Below, piece after piece: positions 43,730-53,250 of a stretch of DNA of 64,000 bases. Numbering within the stretch: the stretch's first letter is position 1; every line of letters begins with the position of its first letter. The position numbers and the translations under genes are program-made. A model generated the notes under the pieces. It was not told where the DNA came from and did no database searches. It saw only the letters and a list, made by a program, of their open reading frames with translations. Source of the stretch: Cupriavidus sp. D384 (GTDB taxonomy: Bacteria; Pseudomonadota; Gammaproteobacteria; Burkholderiales; Burkholderiaceae); assembly GCF_001652915.1 (NCBI RefSeq), contig NZ_BBQI01000030.1, positions 1-64,000 of the forward strand, written 5' to 3'.

Positions 43730-45103
43730 ATGGCCCGCAATACCCACGTCGACGCCGACCACAACGCCCCGCCGGTTACCCGCATCCTGGGCAAGTACGT
43801 TGCCACGCATCCGTCCCGTGGATGGAGCGATGCGGTGGACCACGAGGCCCATCGCACTTTCATGAACTGGCTGGGCTGCGCCGTGGGCGCCGCCGGGCAC
43901 GCATCGGCAGACGCCGCGCTGGCCGCCGTGGCCGAGTTGCAGCCGGCCGCGCAGGCCACGGTGCTGGGCCGCCGGACGAAGGTGGACATGGCCAGCGCCG
44001 CGCTGGTCAATGGCATTACGTCGCACACGTTCGACTTCGACGACACGCACCTGAAGACCATCATCCACCCGGCCGGGCCGGTGGCTTCCGCTGCGCTTGC
44101 GCTGGCGGAGCACACCGGCGCCAGCGGGCGCGCCGTCATCGACGCGCTGGTGCTGGGCATCGACGTGGCGTGCCGCGTGGGCAATGCGATGTACCCCGAT
44201 CACTACGACCGTGGCTGGCATATCACCGGCTCCACCGGCATGCTCGGCGCGGCAGCGGCCTGCGGACGGCTGCTGGGGCTGGATGAGGAGCGCATGACGA
44301 TGGCGCTGGGCATTGCGGCATCGCAGCCGGTGGGGCTGCGCGAGCAGTTCGGCACGATGACCAAGCCGTTCCATCCGGGCGGCGCGGCACGGGCTGGCCT
44401 GATGTCGGCGCTGCTGGCGCGGCACGGCTATACGTCCAGCGCCCGGGCACTGGAGGCCCCGCGCGGCTTCATGCAGGTGATTTCAAGCAAGGCCGACTGG
44501 AACGAGATTACCGACGAACTGGGCCAACGCTTCGAGATCTCGTTCAATACGTACAAGCCGTTTGCGTGCGGGATCGTGATCCACCCGAGCATCGATGCCT
44601 GCGTACAACTGCGCGAGCAGGGCGTGAAGCCCGAGGACGTGGAACAGATCGACCTGCGCGTACACCCGCTGGTGCTGGAACTGACCGGCAAGAAGGAGCC
44701 CGGCGACGGGCTGCTGGCGAAGTTCAGCGTCTATCACGGCTGTGCGGCAGGGCTGATTTTCGGGCGGGCAGGCGAGGAGGAATTCTCCGACCATATCGTC
44801 ACGCGCGACGACGTGGTGGCCCTGCGCCGCAAGGTGGTTGCCACGGCCGATGCCGGTGTCGATGAAGCGGCGGCCTTCGTCAAGGCCACGCTCAAGAACG
44901 GCCGGCAGGTGGAAGTGCATGTGGAGCACGCCATCGGTTCGCTCCAGCGTCCGATGACCGATCAGAACCTCGACGCCAAGTTCCATGCGCTGGCCGACCC
45001 GGTGCTGGGCGCCGGCCAGGTGGCGGAACTGATAGCCGCGTGCTGGAAGGTGGGTGCGGCGGCCGATGTAAAGACGCTGGTCGCGCTGGCGCAGCCGCGC
45101 TGA
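43730..45103 (+). CDS. MmgE/PrpD family protein
   Basis: A 457-residue MmgE/PrpD protein, the family of 2-methylcitrate dehydratase and related iron-independent dehydratases or epimerases such as immune-responsive gene 1. Family blocks include FMNWLGCAVGAAGHAS, NGITSHTFDFDDTH near residue 95 and TMTKPFHPGGAARAGL near residue 210. Betaproteobacterial members beside a Bug receptor and LysR act on unknown dicarboxylates or tricarboxylates; here too the substrate is unknown. AAGGAG at 43718-43723 supports the ATG. Confidence 0.9.
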   Translation: MARNTHVDADHNAPPVTRILGKYVATHPSRGWSDAVDHEAHRTFMNWLGCAVGAAGHASADAALAAVAELQPAAQATVLGRRTKVDMASAALVNGITSHTFDFDDTHLKTIIHPAGPVASAALALAEHTGASGRAVIDALVLGIDVACRVGNAMYPDHYDRGWHITGSTGMLGAAAACGRLLGLDEERMTMALGIAASQPVGLREQFGTMTKPFHPGGAARAGLMSALLARHGYTSSARALEAPRGFMQVISSKADWNEITDELGQRFEISFNTYKPFACGIVIHPSIDACVQLREQGVKPEDVEQIDLRVHPLVLELTGKKEPGDGLLAKFSVYHGCAAGLIFGRAGEEEFSDHIVTRDDVVALRRKVVATADAGVDEAAAFVKATLKNGRQVEVHVEHAIGSLQRPMTDQNLDAKFHALADPVLGAGQVAELIAACWKVGAAADVKTLVALAQPR

Positions 45104-45131
45104 TCGTGTGCAGCGGCAGGTTGGAAAGCCT

Positions 45132-45250
45132 GCCCTCTCCCCCGGCCCCTCTCCCGCAAGGCGGGAGAGGGGAGCACACCGTCGGCGATTGATATGCCTT
45201 TGGTTTTCTCCCCTCTCCCGCACGGCGGGAGAGGGGTCGGGGGAGAGGGC
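45132..45250. repeat. REPIN-like palindromic repeat doublet
   Basis: Two inverted REP-like units. GCCCTCTCCCCCG (45132-45144) and CGGGGGAGAGGGC (45238-45250) form outer arms of 13 bp, perfectly complementary. Inside are two perfect 12 bp hairpins, CCCCTCTCCCGC/GCGGGAGAGGGG, at 45146-45172 (loop AAG) and 45210-45236 (loop ACG), with a 37 bp spacer. It lies between convergent genes and related single copies occur at 19.1, 36.3 and 53.9 kb. Confidence 0.8.
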
Positions 45251-45264
45251 GGGCGCTTCCGGTC

Positions 45265-46974
45265 CTACAGCAGCTTCCACAGCCCTTCGGCCTCGCCGGC
45301 CACGCCATCGGCCTCCAGCTTGCGCAGGTGGGCCATCAGTGACCGCTGGGCGATCGGGTGCTTGGTGACGGGGACGTCGTCGTAGACGCTGGCCACCAGC
45401 GTGCCGACATCGGCTGCTGCCAGGGCGCGCAGCGCATTCAGGACCTTGGCCTCGCGTTGCATCCGGTGGCGGATCAGCAGCCTGATCGCATCATGCGGGC
45501 GCGGCATCAGGAAGCCGTGGCCCGGCGCGATCCATTCCAAATCCTCGTTCAGCAAGGCCTGCAGCGATGCCAGATAGGCGCGCATGTCGCCATCGGGCGG
45601 ATTGATGACCACCGTGGAACCCTGCATCACATGGTCGCCCGTGAACAGGGTCTTTTCTTCTTCCAGGAAGAAGCACAGGTGGTTCGACGCATGCCCCGGC
45701 GTGTGGATCACGCGCAGCGTGGTCTGCGGGCCCAGCGCGATGCGGTCGCCGTGCTCGGGCTGGTGGTCGGGACGGAAGGTCTGGTCCTGCCGATCCACCA
45801 CATCGGTGGTGCGGCCCCAGACTGGCGCGGACGTGGCCTCGTGCATGCGCACCGACCCCGGCGAGTGGTCCAGATGGGTGTGCGTGACCAGGATCCACTT
45901 CACGGGGCCGGGCGCAGCGGCCATCACGGCGGCAAAGTGCGCGGCATCGTCAGGGCCCGGATCGATGACGGCCCACTGGTTGTCGGCCCCGGCCACGAAA
46001 TACGTGTTGGTGCCTGGCCCGGTCATCACGTTGCCGTTGTTGGCCGTCACGCGCCAGACCCGCTCCGACAGCTTCACCGCCAGGCCCGGTTCCAGCGCGT
46101 AGCGCGCATGGCCCGCGCCGTCGGGGTCGATGCGGGCGACCTCCGCGTAGCTGGGCTCCTCGGGCATCACGGGCCGCTGGCCCTTGGGGCCGTGGGCCAG
46201 GCGCGGCATCACCAGCGCGATATTGCGCTGCTGGCGGGCATAGTCGAAACATGCCTGCGCGGACTCGAAATGGGCAATCGACTGCAGGATCTTGCGCGTG
46301 GCGTTGACCAGCGTAAGGTTGTTGGCCGGGTTGACCACATCGGCCGGACGCATCCAGCGGTGCTCCACGGCCTCCACGCCGTCGTGGATCGCGGTCTGCC
46401 CGGCGGGCAGCACGGTCATGAAGAAGCGGGTGTCGAAGCGCTTGGGCAGGCCGGGCGGCGTCAGCCAGTAGGCGCAGTAGGCCAGTTGGTCCACCGCCAG
46501 CCGCAGCCCCAGCATCTCGCACACATGGGCCAGGCCCTTGCCGCCGTAGCTGGCGGCCTCGCGCAGCTGCTGGTGGACTTCGGGGCCCAGGTCGTCAAGC
46601 CGCACGATCCGGCCGCTGGCATCGTAGGCAAACAGCAGGTTGGCTTCCTCGAACGCCTCGCGCACGGCGCACAGGTAGTAGTCCAGCCCATTGCCCGGCA
46701 CCTGCAGCCGCGCACTGGCCGCGGCGTCGTCCAGACCGGCGCACAGCGGATGCAGCGCGGCGTCCTGGGCATCGAGCACCCCGCCCGGAAACACGAACGC
46801 GCCGGCGCTGCGGTCGTCGTCGCGCTGCGGGCGGCGCATCATCAGGATTTCCATGCCCTGGGGCCCGTCGCGCAGCACGAGCATGCTGGCGGCGAAGCGC
46901 ATGGCCTTGGAACGAGGGGCGTCGGCGGGTTGGGCGGAGGGCGTCTGGGCTGGGGAGGTCGAGGCGGCGGACAT
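45265..46974 (-). CDS. NUDIX-metallo-beta-lactamase fusion hydrolase
   Basis: A 569-residue two-domain protein. Residues about 25-250 are a NUDIX domain of the NUDT19/RNA-pyrophosphatase type: FVFPGGVLD and AVREAFEEANLLF give the split NUDIX box with a 30-residue insertion. Residues about 305-520 are a metallo-beta-lactamase domain of the LACTB2 type with THTHLDHSPGS, HTPGHASNHLCF and FTGDHV as metal ligands, followed by a winged-helix-like tail. The two enzymes could act on one CoA- or nucleotide-linked substrate, or be an RNA-processing pair. Both active sites look intact. Confidence 0.9.
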   Translation of the reverse strand: MSAASTSPAQTPSAQPADAPRSKAMRFAASMLVLRDGPQGMEILMMRRPQRDDDRSAGAFVFPGGVLDAQDAALHPLCAGLDDAAASARLQVPGNGLDYYLCAVREAFEEANLLFAYDASGRIVRLDDLGPEVHQQLREAASYGGKGLAHVCEMLGLRLAVDQLAYCAYWLTPPGLPKRFDTRFFMTVLPAGQTAIHDGVEAVEHRWMRPADVVNPANNLTLVNATRKILQSIAHFESAQACFDYARQQRNIALVMPRLAHGPKGQRPVMPEEPSYAEVARIDPDGAGHARYALEPGLAVKLSERVWRVTANNGNVMTGPGTNTYFVAGADNQWAVIDPGPDDAAHFAAVMAAAPGPVKWILVTHTHLDHSPGSVRMHEATSAPVWGRTTDVVDRQDQTFRPDHQPEHGDRIALGPQTTLRVIHTPGHASNHLCFFLEEEKTLFTGDHVMQGSTVVINPPDGDMRAYLASLQALLNEDLEWIAPGHGFLMPRPHDAIRLLIRHRMQREAKVLNALRALAAADVGTLVASVYDDVPVTKHPIAQRSLMAHLRKLEADGVAGEAEGLWKLL

Positions 46975-47078
46975 GTGCGGCGGGCGAAGTCTCTTCGGAT
47001 TCTCTTATCGGCAGATCCGGCCCATTCTAGCGGGTTGCGGCCTCGCCGCGATGCAGCAATTACCCTGCTTGCCCGCAA

Positions 47079-49448
47079 CTATTGCGGGAACAGGGCCATC
47101 TGGCCGGTCAGCAGGGTCTCGAAATCATCGTCCAGGAACGGCAGGATGGCATCGGCGATCGGCTGCAGCTGGCGCGTGACGTAGTGGTCATAGTCGATCG
47201 GGGCGGCGCGCGTTTCCAGCGGCTCGGGCCCGGCCATGGTCATCAGGTAGCTGATCCAGCCGCCGTTCTGGTACTGCGTGGGGCGCCCGTGGCGCGCGTT
47301 GTAGTCGTCGGCAATGCGCGCGGCACGCACGTGCGGCGGCACATTGCGCTGGTATTCGTCCAGTTGCCGGCGCAGCCGCTTGCGGTAGACCAGCAGCGCG
47401 TCCAGTTCGCCGGCCAGCGTGCGCCGTACCGTATCGCGCACGTAGTCCTGGTATGGTTCGCGGTTGAAGATCTTCGCGTACAGCGTCTGCTGGAACTGTT
47501 GCGCCAGCGGCGACCAGTCGGTACGCACCGTCTCCAGTCCCTTGAACACCATCTCGGCCTGGCCGTCCGCGCGCACCACCTGGCCCGCGTAGCGCTTCTT
47601 GCTGCCCTGGTCGGTGCCGCGGATGGTCGGCATCAGGAAACGCCGGAAGTGCGTTTCGAACTGCAGCTCCAGCGCGCTTTCCAGCCCGTAGGTCTGCCAG
47701 AGGTGGTCGCGCCACCAGTCGTTGACGTATGCCACCAGGCTGCGCCCGATCTGCGCCGCGTCGTCCTCGGTGCGGGCGCGGCGCAGCCAGACAAAGGTGG
47801 AGTCGGTGTCGCCGTAGATCACCTCGTAGCCGCGCGCCTCGATCAGCTGGCGGGTCTGGCGCATGATCTCGTGCCCGCGCATCGTGATTGACGACGCCAG
47901 CCGGGGATCGAAAAACCGGCAGCCGCTGGACCCCAGCACGCCGTAGAACGCGTTCATGATGATCTTCAGCGCCTGCGACAACGGCTTGTTCCTGTCGCGC
48001 TTGGCCGCGTCGCGGCCTTGCCAGACGCGCGCCACGATGGCTGGCAGGCAGTGCTTCGTGCGCGAAAACCTCGCGCCGCGGAAGCCGGGCACTGAATCGG
48101 CATCGTCGGGATGCGCCAGGCCTTCGACCAGCCCGATCGGGTCGATCAGGAACGTGCGGATGATCGATGGATACAGGCTCTTGTAGTCGAGCACCAGCAC
48201 CGATTCATACAGCCCCGGCCGGGAATCCATGACAAAGCCGCCGGGACTGGCCTCGGGCGCCTTGTCGCCCAGATTCGGCGCCACGTAGCCCTGACGATGC
48301 ATCAGCGGCATGTACAGGTGCGTGAACGCGGCCACCGATCCGCCGCTGCGGTCGGCGGGCAGCCCCGTGACCGTGGCGCGCTCCAGCAGGAAGTGCAGCA
48401 GTTCGGTGGCCTCGAAGATGCGCGTTACCAGTTCGCAGTCGCGCAGGTTGTAGCGCGCCAGTGCCGGCTTGTCTTCGGCGAACATCCGGTCGATCTCGTC
48501 CATGCGGTCGTACGGATTGTCGATGGCCTTGCCTTCGCCCAGCAGCGTGCGCGCCACCGCTTCGAGACTGAACGACGGGAAGCTCCAGGTGGCCGAGCGC
48601 AGCGCTTCGATGCCATCGATCACCAGCCGGCCCGCCGCACCCGCAAAGTAGTGCTGCTGCCGGTTGTGCTCGCGCCACTCCAATTCGGCGCCGCCCCGGC
48701 CCAGCCGCAGCGGCATCTGGTATTGCTTGGCGTGCTCGCGCAGCACGCGCAGGTCGAACTGCACCAGGTTCCAGCCGATGATGGCGTCGGGATCGTGCCG
48801 GGCCAGCCAGTCGTTGAGCCGCTCGATCAGCTGCTGGCGCGTGGCGCAGTATTCGAGCGCAAAGTCGGCATCGGCCGGGGCGTTCTGCGGGGCAGGTCCG
48901 AGCATGTAGACCTGCCGCTGGCCGCAGCCTTCCAGCGCAATCGAATAAAGGTCGCCGAACGCGTTGGTCTCGATGTCGAGCGAGACCAGGCGCAGCGTGG
49001 GCCGATAGTCGGCGGCCGGCTTCATCTGCGCATTGCGCAGCACACCGTCAGCGCCGGGATCGCCGTCGAACCAGACGGGCGCGGTGATAAAGCGTTCCAT
49101 CAGGTAGCGCTCGGGCGGGCGGACATCGGCTTCGTAGACATCCACCCCGGCTTCGCGCAGGGACCGTTCGAGCTGCATCAGTTGCCGGTGCTGCTGGCAG
49201 TAGAGCCCCAGCACCGGGCGCTGCTGGAAATCCTGCAACTGCAGCGGACGCAGCGCCACGTCGCGCTCGCCCTGCAGCAAGGCCTCGGCGGTGGCGCGTT
49301 GCGCTTCGGGGATAAAGGCGGTGGAGGGCTGCCAGGGCAGGCGCAGCCGGCGCGGCCCGTCGTCCGTGGCGAGCCAAAACTCGACCTCGGTGCCGGCCGG
49401 GGTATCGCGCCAGTGTCGGGTCAGGATAAAGCCCTGCTGAAGTGCCAC
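47079..49448 (-). CDS. polB: DNA polymerase II (family B)
   Basis: A 789-residue family B DNA polymerase. The exonuclease motifs [19 protein letters not shown] and YNLRDCELV are present in order, as are polymerase motifs A ([10 protein letters not shown]), B ([15 protein letters not shown]) and C (YGDTDSTFV), so both activities should be intact. Pol II replicates past lesions and restarts stalled forks; the E. coli gene is SOS-induced. Translation starts at GTG 49448. I saw no LexA box in the 107 bp upstream. Confidence 0.95.
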   Translation of the reverse strand: MALQQGFILTRHWRDTPAGTEVEFWLATDDGPRRLRLPWQPSTAFIPEAQRATAEALLQGERDVALRPLQLQDFQQRPVLGLYCQQHRQLMQLERSLREAGVDVYEADVRPPERYLMERFITAPVWFDGDPGADGVLRNAQMKPAADYRPTLRLVSLDIETNAFGDLYSIALEGCGQRQVYMLGPAPQNAPADADFALEYCATRQQLIERLNDWLARHDPDAIIGWNLVQFDLRVLREHAKQYQMPLRLGRGGAELEWREHNRQQHYFAGAAGRLVIDGIEALRSATWSFPSFSLEAVARTLLGEGKAIDNPYDRMDEIDRMFAEDKPALARYNLRDCELVTRIFEATELLHFLLERATVTGLPADRSGGSVAAFTHLYMPLMHRQGYVAPNLGDKAPEASPGGFVMDSRPGLYESVLVLDYKSLYPSIIRTFLIDPIGLVEGLAHPDDADSVPGFRGARFSRTKHCLPAIVARVWQGRDAAKRDRNKPLSQALKIIMNAFYGVLGSSGCRFFDPRLASSITMRGHEIMRQTRQLIEARGYEVIYGDTDSTFVWLRRARTEDDAAQIGRSLVAYVNDWWRDHLWQTYGLESALELQFETHFRRFLMPTIRGTDQGSKKRYAGQVVRADGQAEMVFKGLETVRTDWSPLAQQFQQTLYAKIFNREPYQDYVRDTVRRTLAGELDALLVYRKRLRRQLDEYQRNVPPHVRAARIADDYNARHGRPTQYQNGGWISYLMTMAGPEPLETRAAPIDYDHYVTRQLQPIADAILPFLDDDFETLLTGQMALFPQ

Positions 49449-49555
49449 GCTGCAAACCTTGGGGGATTGTTTCTGGCGTGGATTCTAGCGGAGTCGGGCC
49501 CGTGGGGCGCAACGACTCCGCAGGCGGATCGCCGGGCGGCGATCCGGGGTGCAGG

Positions 49556-51505
49556 TCAGCGAGGCTGGGCTGCGGGCGCCAGGTAGGTGGCAACGATCGT
49601 GGCCCAGGGCAGCGTCCGGGTGGTTTCGGTGGTGCTGCCGAAGGGGGTGAAGGTGGTCTTGATGCGCCCGTCGCTGGCGGCCGTGAGCTGTCCGCCGATC
49701 TCGGCCTGGCGGTTGAACCAGAAGTCGCCCATCGTGAGCCGCAGGTCGCTGCCACGGTCGAAGATCATCGGCAGCGTGCTGCCATAGAACGTGCCGCCCG
49801 CCATGCCTCCGCTCCTGAATTCGGCGCGGCCTGCGCCGCCGTCGGCAATCTGGCCGATCATGTCGAGCCTGGCGGTCTGCATCTGCACCGACGCCACGCT
49901 GCCCGCACTTTCGATCGTTACGGCGACGTCCTCCACCAGCATGGCCGGCAAGCGGCTGCCCAACTGACCGGGCAGTATGTCGCCCGGCCAGCCGAACGCG
50001 GCGCGGTCGCTCCAGCTGCCGTGGGCGCCGTAAGCGTACTGCGGCGTGCCGGAAGCGTCCGATTCGCCGCTGCCGAACAGCATTTCGAAGCTCGCGCGCA
50101 GCCGGATATCGGTGTCGCTGCGCGGATCGTAGGTCAGGTTCATGACACCGTTGCGGGTCAGCGTCACGCCCGAGATCGGCTCGGCCACCACGCAATTGTC
50201 GTAGCGGGCCTGGAACGTGTCGCCAGCGGTCAGCGTTCCGCTGCCATCGGCGTCGTTGTAGGAAATGCCGACCGTGCCGCGCGTGATGCCGCCGGCCGTG
50301 CAGGCAAAACTGGCGCCGCCTGCGGCCGCCGCCTTGCGCAGGCGGTCGGGGGATTCGGCGCGCAACAATACCGGTGTCAGCGCCGTGCGTAGCGTCAGGG
50401 TCAGGTCCGGGCTGGCAACGGGTTGCTGCGCCTGGGCCTGGGCCTGCGCGGCAGCCAGTGCGTTGCGCGCTTCCTCGAAGCCGGACATCCGCTGCGTCAT
50501 GGTATCCAGCATGCCAGCCACATCCTGCGCCAGCGCCGTGCCGCGCGCACCAAGGATCGTGCGGCCCCGCACGTCGTCGGCGGCGGACGCGAAGTCGAAT
50601 TTGGCGGGCGATGCGGGCGGCAGCACCACATTCAGCTGCGCCGCGGCCGTGGCCTGCTGTACGGCGGCCCCCTGCGCGGCGAGCGATTGGGCCAGCATCG
50701 ACGCCAGCAGTTCCATCAGGTTGGCATCCGGGCTGATCGCAGCGCCGCTGACCTTGCCATACTGCTTCATGACAGCCTCGATCATCGCCGCCGCCAGGCC
50801 ACTCGGATCGGAGGGCAGCGTGGTGTTGGGCTGGCCGATCTCGGTTGGCAGTGTCCCGATCACGCCGTTTTTCATGATGCCACCCACCCCCAGCGCCGCC
50901 AGCAGCTGCTGGTCCGAGGCCTCGCGCATCTTGCGGGCCTGTTCGGTCATGAGCGCGATCTGGGCGTCGAGCTTGTCCCGATAGTCGCGGGTGGCGAACT
51001 TGCGCTCGGCCGCGAGCTTCTGGAACTCGGTCATCATCTCGGTGAACGCTGTCGTCGAGGCGTCCGACCACCCCGGCATGTGCAACACCATTTCGTCGAG
51101 AATGCTGACTGGCACTGGCGCGCTCCCGCCGCAGATGTCCGGAATCAGTGCGCGAATTTTTTCAGTCTTGGGCAGCACCTCGATCTTGCCGGTCGCCTCG
51201 CTGTAATACTGGTTTTCGGGCGCGCCAGCCACCATGACGAGGCCGGGGCCGCAGCGGTCTTCCGGGATTTCGAATCGCGGATCGCCCGAGGCCGGAATCT
51301 GCGCGAGCAGCGGCGGGTCGCGGTCGGCCAAGGGCTGCAGCGAAATCGAGCCGCCCGGAATCATCGATCCCAGATGCGGGCGGACGGCCAGCGAATAGCT
51401 GGCCGGGCTCTGCGTGGGCGGCGTGGCCGTGGATGTCGTGTTGTCACTGCCGCCACAGGCGGCGACGAGGCCCGCCATGGCGAGCGTCAGTCCTGTCTTC
51501 TTCAT
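49556..51505 (-). CDS. Large lipoprotein with EF-hand-like loop, unknown function
   Basis: A 649-residue predicted lipoprotein (lipobox LVAAC near residue 18, then GGSDNTTSTATPP). The N-terminal third has Pro-rich and acidic stretches, the middle (residues about 170-340) is Ala/Gln-rich and helical, and the C-terminal part is beta-rich. NDADGSGTLTAGDTF near residue 395 has the DxDGxGxLxxxD calcium-loop pattern. No family recognised. The ATG at 51505 starts the signal peptide; the 200 bp before it in the same frame lack coding character. A TTGACC-N16-TATCGT promoter lies about 190 bp upstream. Confidence 0.75.
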   Translation of the reverse strand: MKKTGLTLAMAGLVAACGGSDNTTSTATPPTQSPASYSLAVRPHLGSMIPGGSISLQPLADRDPPLLAQIPASGDPRFEIPEDRCGPGLVMVAGAPENQYYSEATGKIEVLPKTEKIRALIPDICGGSAPVPVSILDEMVLHMPGWSDASTTAFTEMMTEFQKLAAERKFATRDYRDKLDAQIALMTEQARKMREASDQQLLAALGVGGIMKNGVIGTLPTEIGQPNTTLPSDPSGLAAAMIEAVMKQYGKVSGAAISPDANLMELLASMLAQSLAAQGAAVQQATAAAQLNVVLPPASPAKFDFASAADDVRGRTILGARGTALAQDVAGMLDTMTQRMSGFEEARNALAAAQAQAQAQQPVASPDLTLTLRTALTPVLLRAESPDRLRKAAAAGGASFACTAGGITRGTVGISYNDADGSGTLTAGDTFQARYDNCVVAEPISGVTLTRNGVMNLTYDPRSDTDIRLRASFEMLFGSGESDASGTPQYAYGAHGSWSDRAAFGWPGDILPGQLGSRLPAMLVEDVAVTIESAGSVASVQMQTARLDMIGQIADGGAGRAEFRSGGMAGGTFYGSTLPMIFDRGSDLRLTMGDFWFNRQAEIGGQLTAASDGRIKTTFTPFGSTTETTRTLPWATIVATYLAPAAQPR

Positions 51506-51695
51506 GTCCCGTCTTTCCCTGTCCCGCTCTGCCGTTGCTGGCGCCGCCCTGGCCGGGACAGCCCGCGGCAAATGCGGATGTCTTGTCTTTGTACCGATAC
51601 CCGTACTGGCCCGATGTCGGCCAGGGTGTCGCGACCCCGTGGCGAACGCCGCCATCCTTGATCCGCAGAGGGCAGGCGTCCGTTTCACAGCCGAA

Positions 51696-51723
51696 ACGAT
51701 ACGCAAATAACAAAAATGGTCAA
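51696..51723 (-). promoter_or_regulatory. Sigma-70-like promoter for the large lipoprotein gene
   Basis: On the minus strand TTGACC (51723-51718) and TATCGT (51701-51696) are separated by 16 bp. The region also contains an inverted repeat, ACGCAAAT at 51701-51708 and ATTTGCGT at 51723-51730, which would place a regulator across the spacer and both hexamers. The gap 51506-51778 holds this promoter and no gene. Confidence 0.5.
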
Positions 51724-51778
51724 TTTGCGTTAACCACGGCTGTTGTCGGATTTGTTGCTGGAGTTTCGGTGACGAGTG

Positions 51779-52531
51779 TCAGGCAGGGGCCTTGAGCAGC
51801 GCGCCCTGGAATACCACTGGCCCGCTTGGGGCATCGCGCTGGGGCGATCCGCCGGGCGGTTCCACGCTGACGGCCAGGGCGTCGACATTGGCGGGCAACG
51901 CATCGAGCGGCAGGCGGGCCTGGCGCGCATGGCCGAGCACGCCCAGCGATATCGGCTTGCCGCCATGGGGCAGCGCCCAGAGTTGCAGCGCCTGTTGCGG
52001 CGTCAGCGGCAGATCGTCGAGCCGGCGCACCACCAGCGCGCGGCCCTGGGCGTCCCAGCTCACCAGCATGGCCGGCTGCGAATGCTGCGACTGCAGCACG
52101 GCCACCACCACGCCCGGCGATGGCGGCGTGGCCTGCCAGCGTACGAGGCTGCCGACGACGACCACCACGGCGACGGTGGCGAACATGAGCGCGCTGGCAC
52201 GCCAGAATGCCAGCCCATGCCAGCGGTGCCACCAGGCCGGAGGCGCCTCGGCGTCGTGGGGTGCATTCGCGGATGCGTGGCCTGACGCGTCTTCCGCTTT
52301 CCACCCCAGGCGGCGTTCGATGCCGCACCAGACCGCTTCGATGGGCACGGCGGGCGCGTGCAGTTCCGCCACGCCGGCCAGCCGCCGCTGCCAGTGGGCA
52401 ATGGCCGCATGCACGGCGGGTTCCTGCCGCGCCAGCTGTTCCATGCGGCGGCGGGCGCCGCCACGCAGCACGCCAAGCGCGTATTGTGACGCCATGCGGT
52501 CAAGCAGGTCCGGGTTGCGCGCCAGATTCAT
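51779..52531 (-). CDS. RskA-type anti-sigma factor
   Basis: A 250-residue anti-sigma factor. The N-terminal zinc-less anti-sigma region (residues 1-60, DLLDRMASQYALGVLRGGARRR) is followed by a single membrane helix (SALMFATVAVVVVVGSLV, about 115-133) and a periplasmic RskA C-terminal domain with LPLTPQQALQLWALPHGGKPISLG. It overlaps the ECF sigma gene by 4 bp (52528-52531) and should hold that sigma factor at the membrane until a periplasmic signal triggers release. Confidence 0.9.
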   Translation of the reverse strand: MNLARNPDLLDRMASQYALGVLRGGARRRMEQLARQEPAVHAAIAHWQRRLAGVAELHAPAVPIEAVWCGIERRLGWKAEDASGHASANAPHDAEAPPAWWHRWHGLAFWRASALMFATVAVVVVVGSLVRWQATPPSPGVVVAVLQSQHSQPAMLVSWDAQGRALVVRRLDDLPLTPQQALQLWALPHGGKPISLGVLGHARQARLPLDALPANVDALAVSVEPPGGSPQRDAPSGPVVFQGALLKAPA

Positions 52532-53115
52532 GGGGCTGACTCCAGGCAGGCGCGCAGGCGTTCCAGGCCGCGCCGGATCCACGACTTGATGGTGCCAAGC
52601 GGCGTGTGCAGGCGTTCGGCCAGTTCCGAATGACTCATGTCCTGCAGATAGGCCAGCACGATGGCCTGGCGCTGGCCGTGCTCCAGCCGCTGCAGGCAAC
52701 GGTTCAGCGCGCGCGCCTGCTGGCTGGCCTGGGCCAGTTCGGCGGGCCCGGCGGCGGCATCGGCCAGATCGCACTCGGGCGCGTCATCGAGCGGCGTGGC
52801 GGCGCCCAGCCGCGCAGCGGCCGTGCGGCGCAGGGCGTCGAGCGCGCGGTTGCGCACGATGGTGGTCATCCACGTCATGGGCGCGGCCAGTTGTGGCCGG
52901 TAGTCGCCCGCGTGGTGCCAGATGCTGACAAAACTCTCCTGCACCACGTCCTCCGCCAGATCCCGCTTGCCTGTTATACGCAGCGCCAGCCCGAACAGTT
53001 TCGGGGCGGACAGCTCGTACACCGCGCGCAAGGCCTGGCGGTCGCCAATGGCTACGCGCCCGAGCAGGGTTTCGAGCGGGTCTGGATCGTCGGGCAGCGG
53101 TGAGGGCAGGGCCAC
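52528..53115 (-). CDS. ECF RNA polymerase sigma factor (SigK/RpoE-like)
   Basis: A 195-residue ECF sigma factor. Region 2 contains LFGLALRITGKRDLAEDVVQESFVSIW and region 4 contains GQRQAIVLAYLQDMSHSELAERLHTPLGTIKSWIRRGLERL. It forms an operon with the RskA-type anti-sigma gene. It starts at GTG 53115, supported by GGAG 8 nt upstream on the minus strand. The divergent ferritin-like gene, 135 bp away, is a candidate target. Confidence 0.93.
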   Translation of the reverse strand: MALPSPLPDDPDPLETLLGRVAIGDRQALRAVYELSAPKLFGLALRITGKRDLAEDVVQESFVSIWHHAGDYRPQLAAPMTWMTTIVRNRALDALRRTAAARLGAATPLDDAPECDLADAAAGPAELAQASQQARALNRCLQRLEHGQRQAIVLAYLQDMSHSELAERLHTPLGTIKSWIRRGLERLRACLESAP

Positions 53116-53250
53116 ACGGGGCTCCGTGTATGGCGTGACGTACCGATTATAGGCAGCGCCCCTGCATCCGGAAGGCGGGATGCTGCGTATAAGCCGGTAA
53201 CGCGGCGCGCATGGCCGCGTGGATCATCGTCCGATCAAAGGAGGGTTTCC

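Noticed and set aside
47079-49555. SOS box in front of polB
   Set aside because: No CTGT-N8-ACAG or close variant is present in the 107 bp upstream of the gene.
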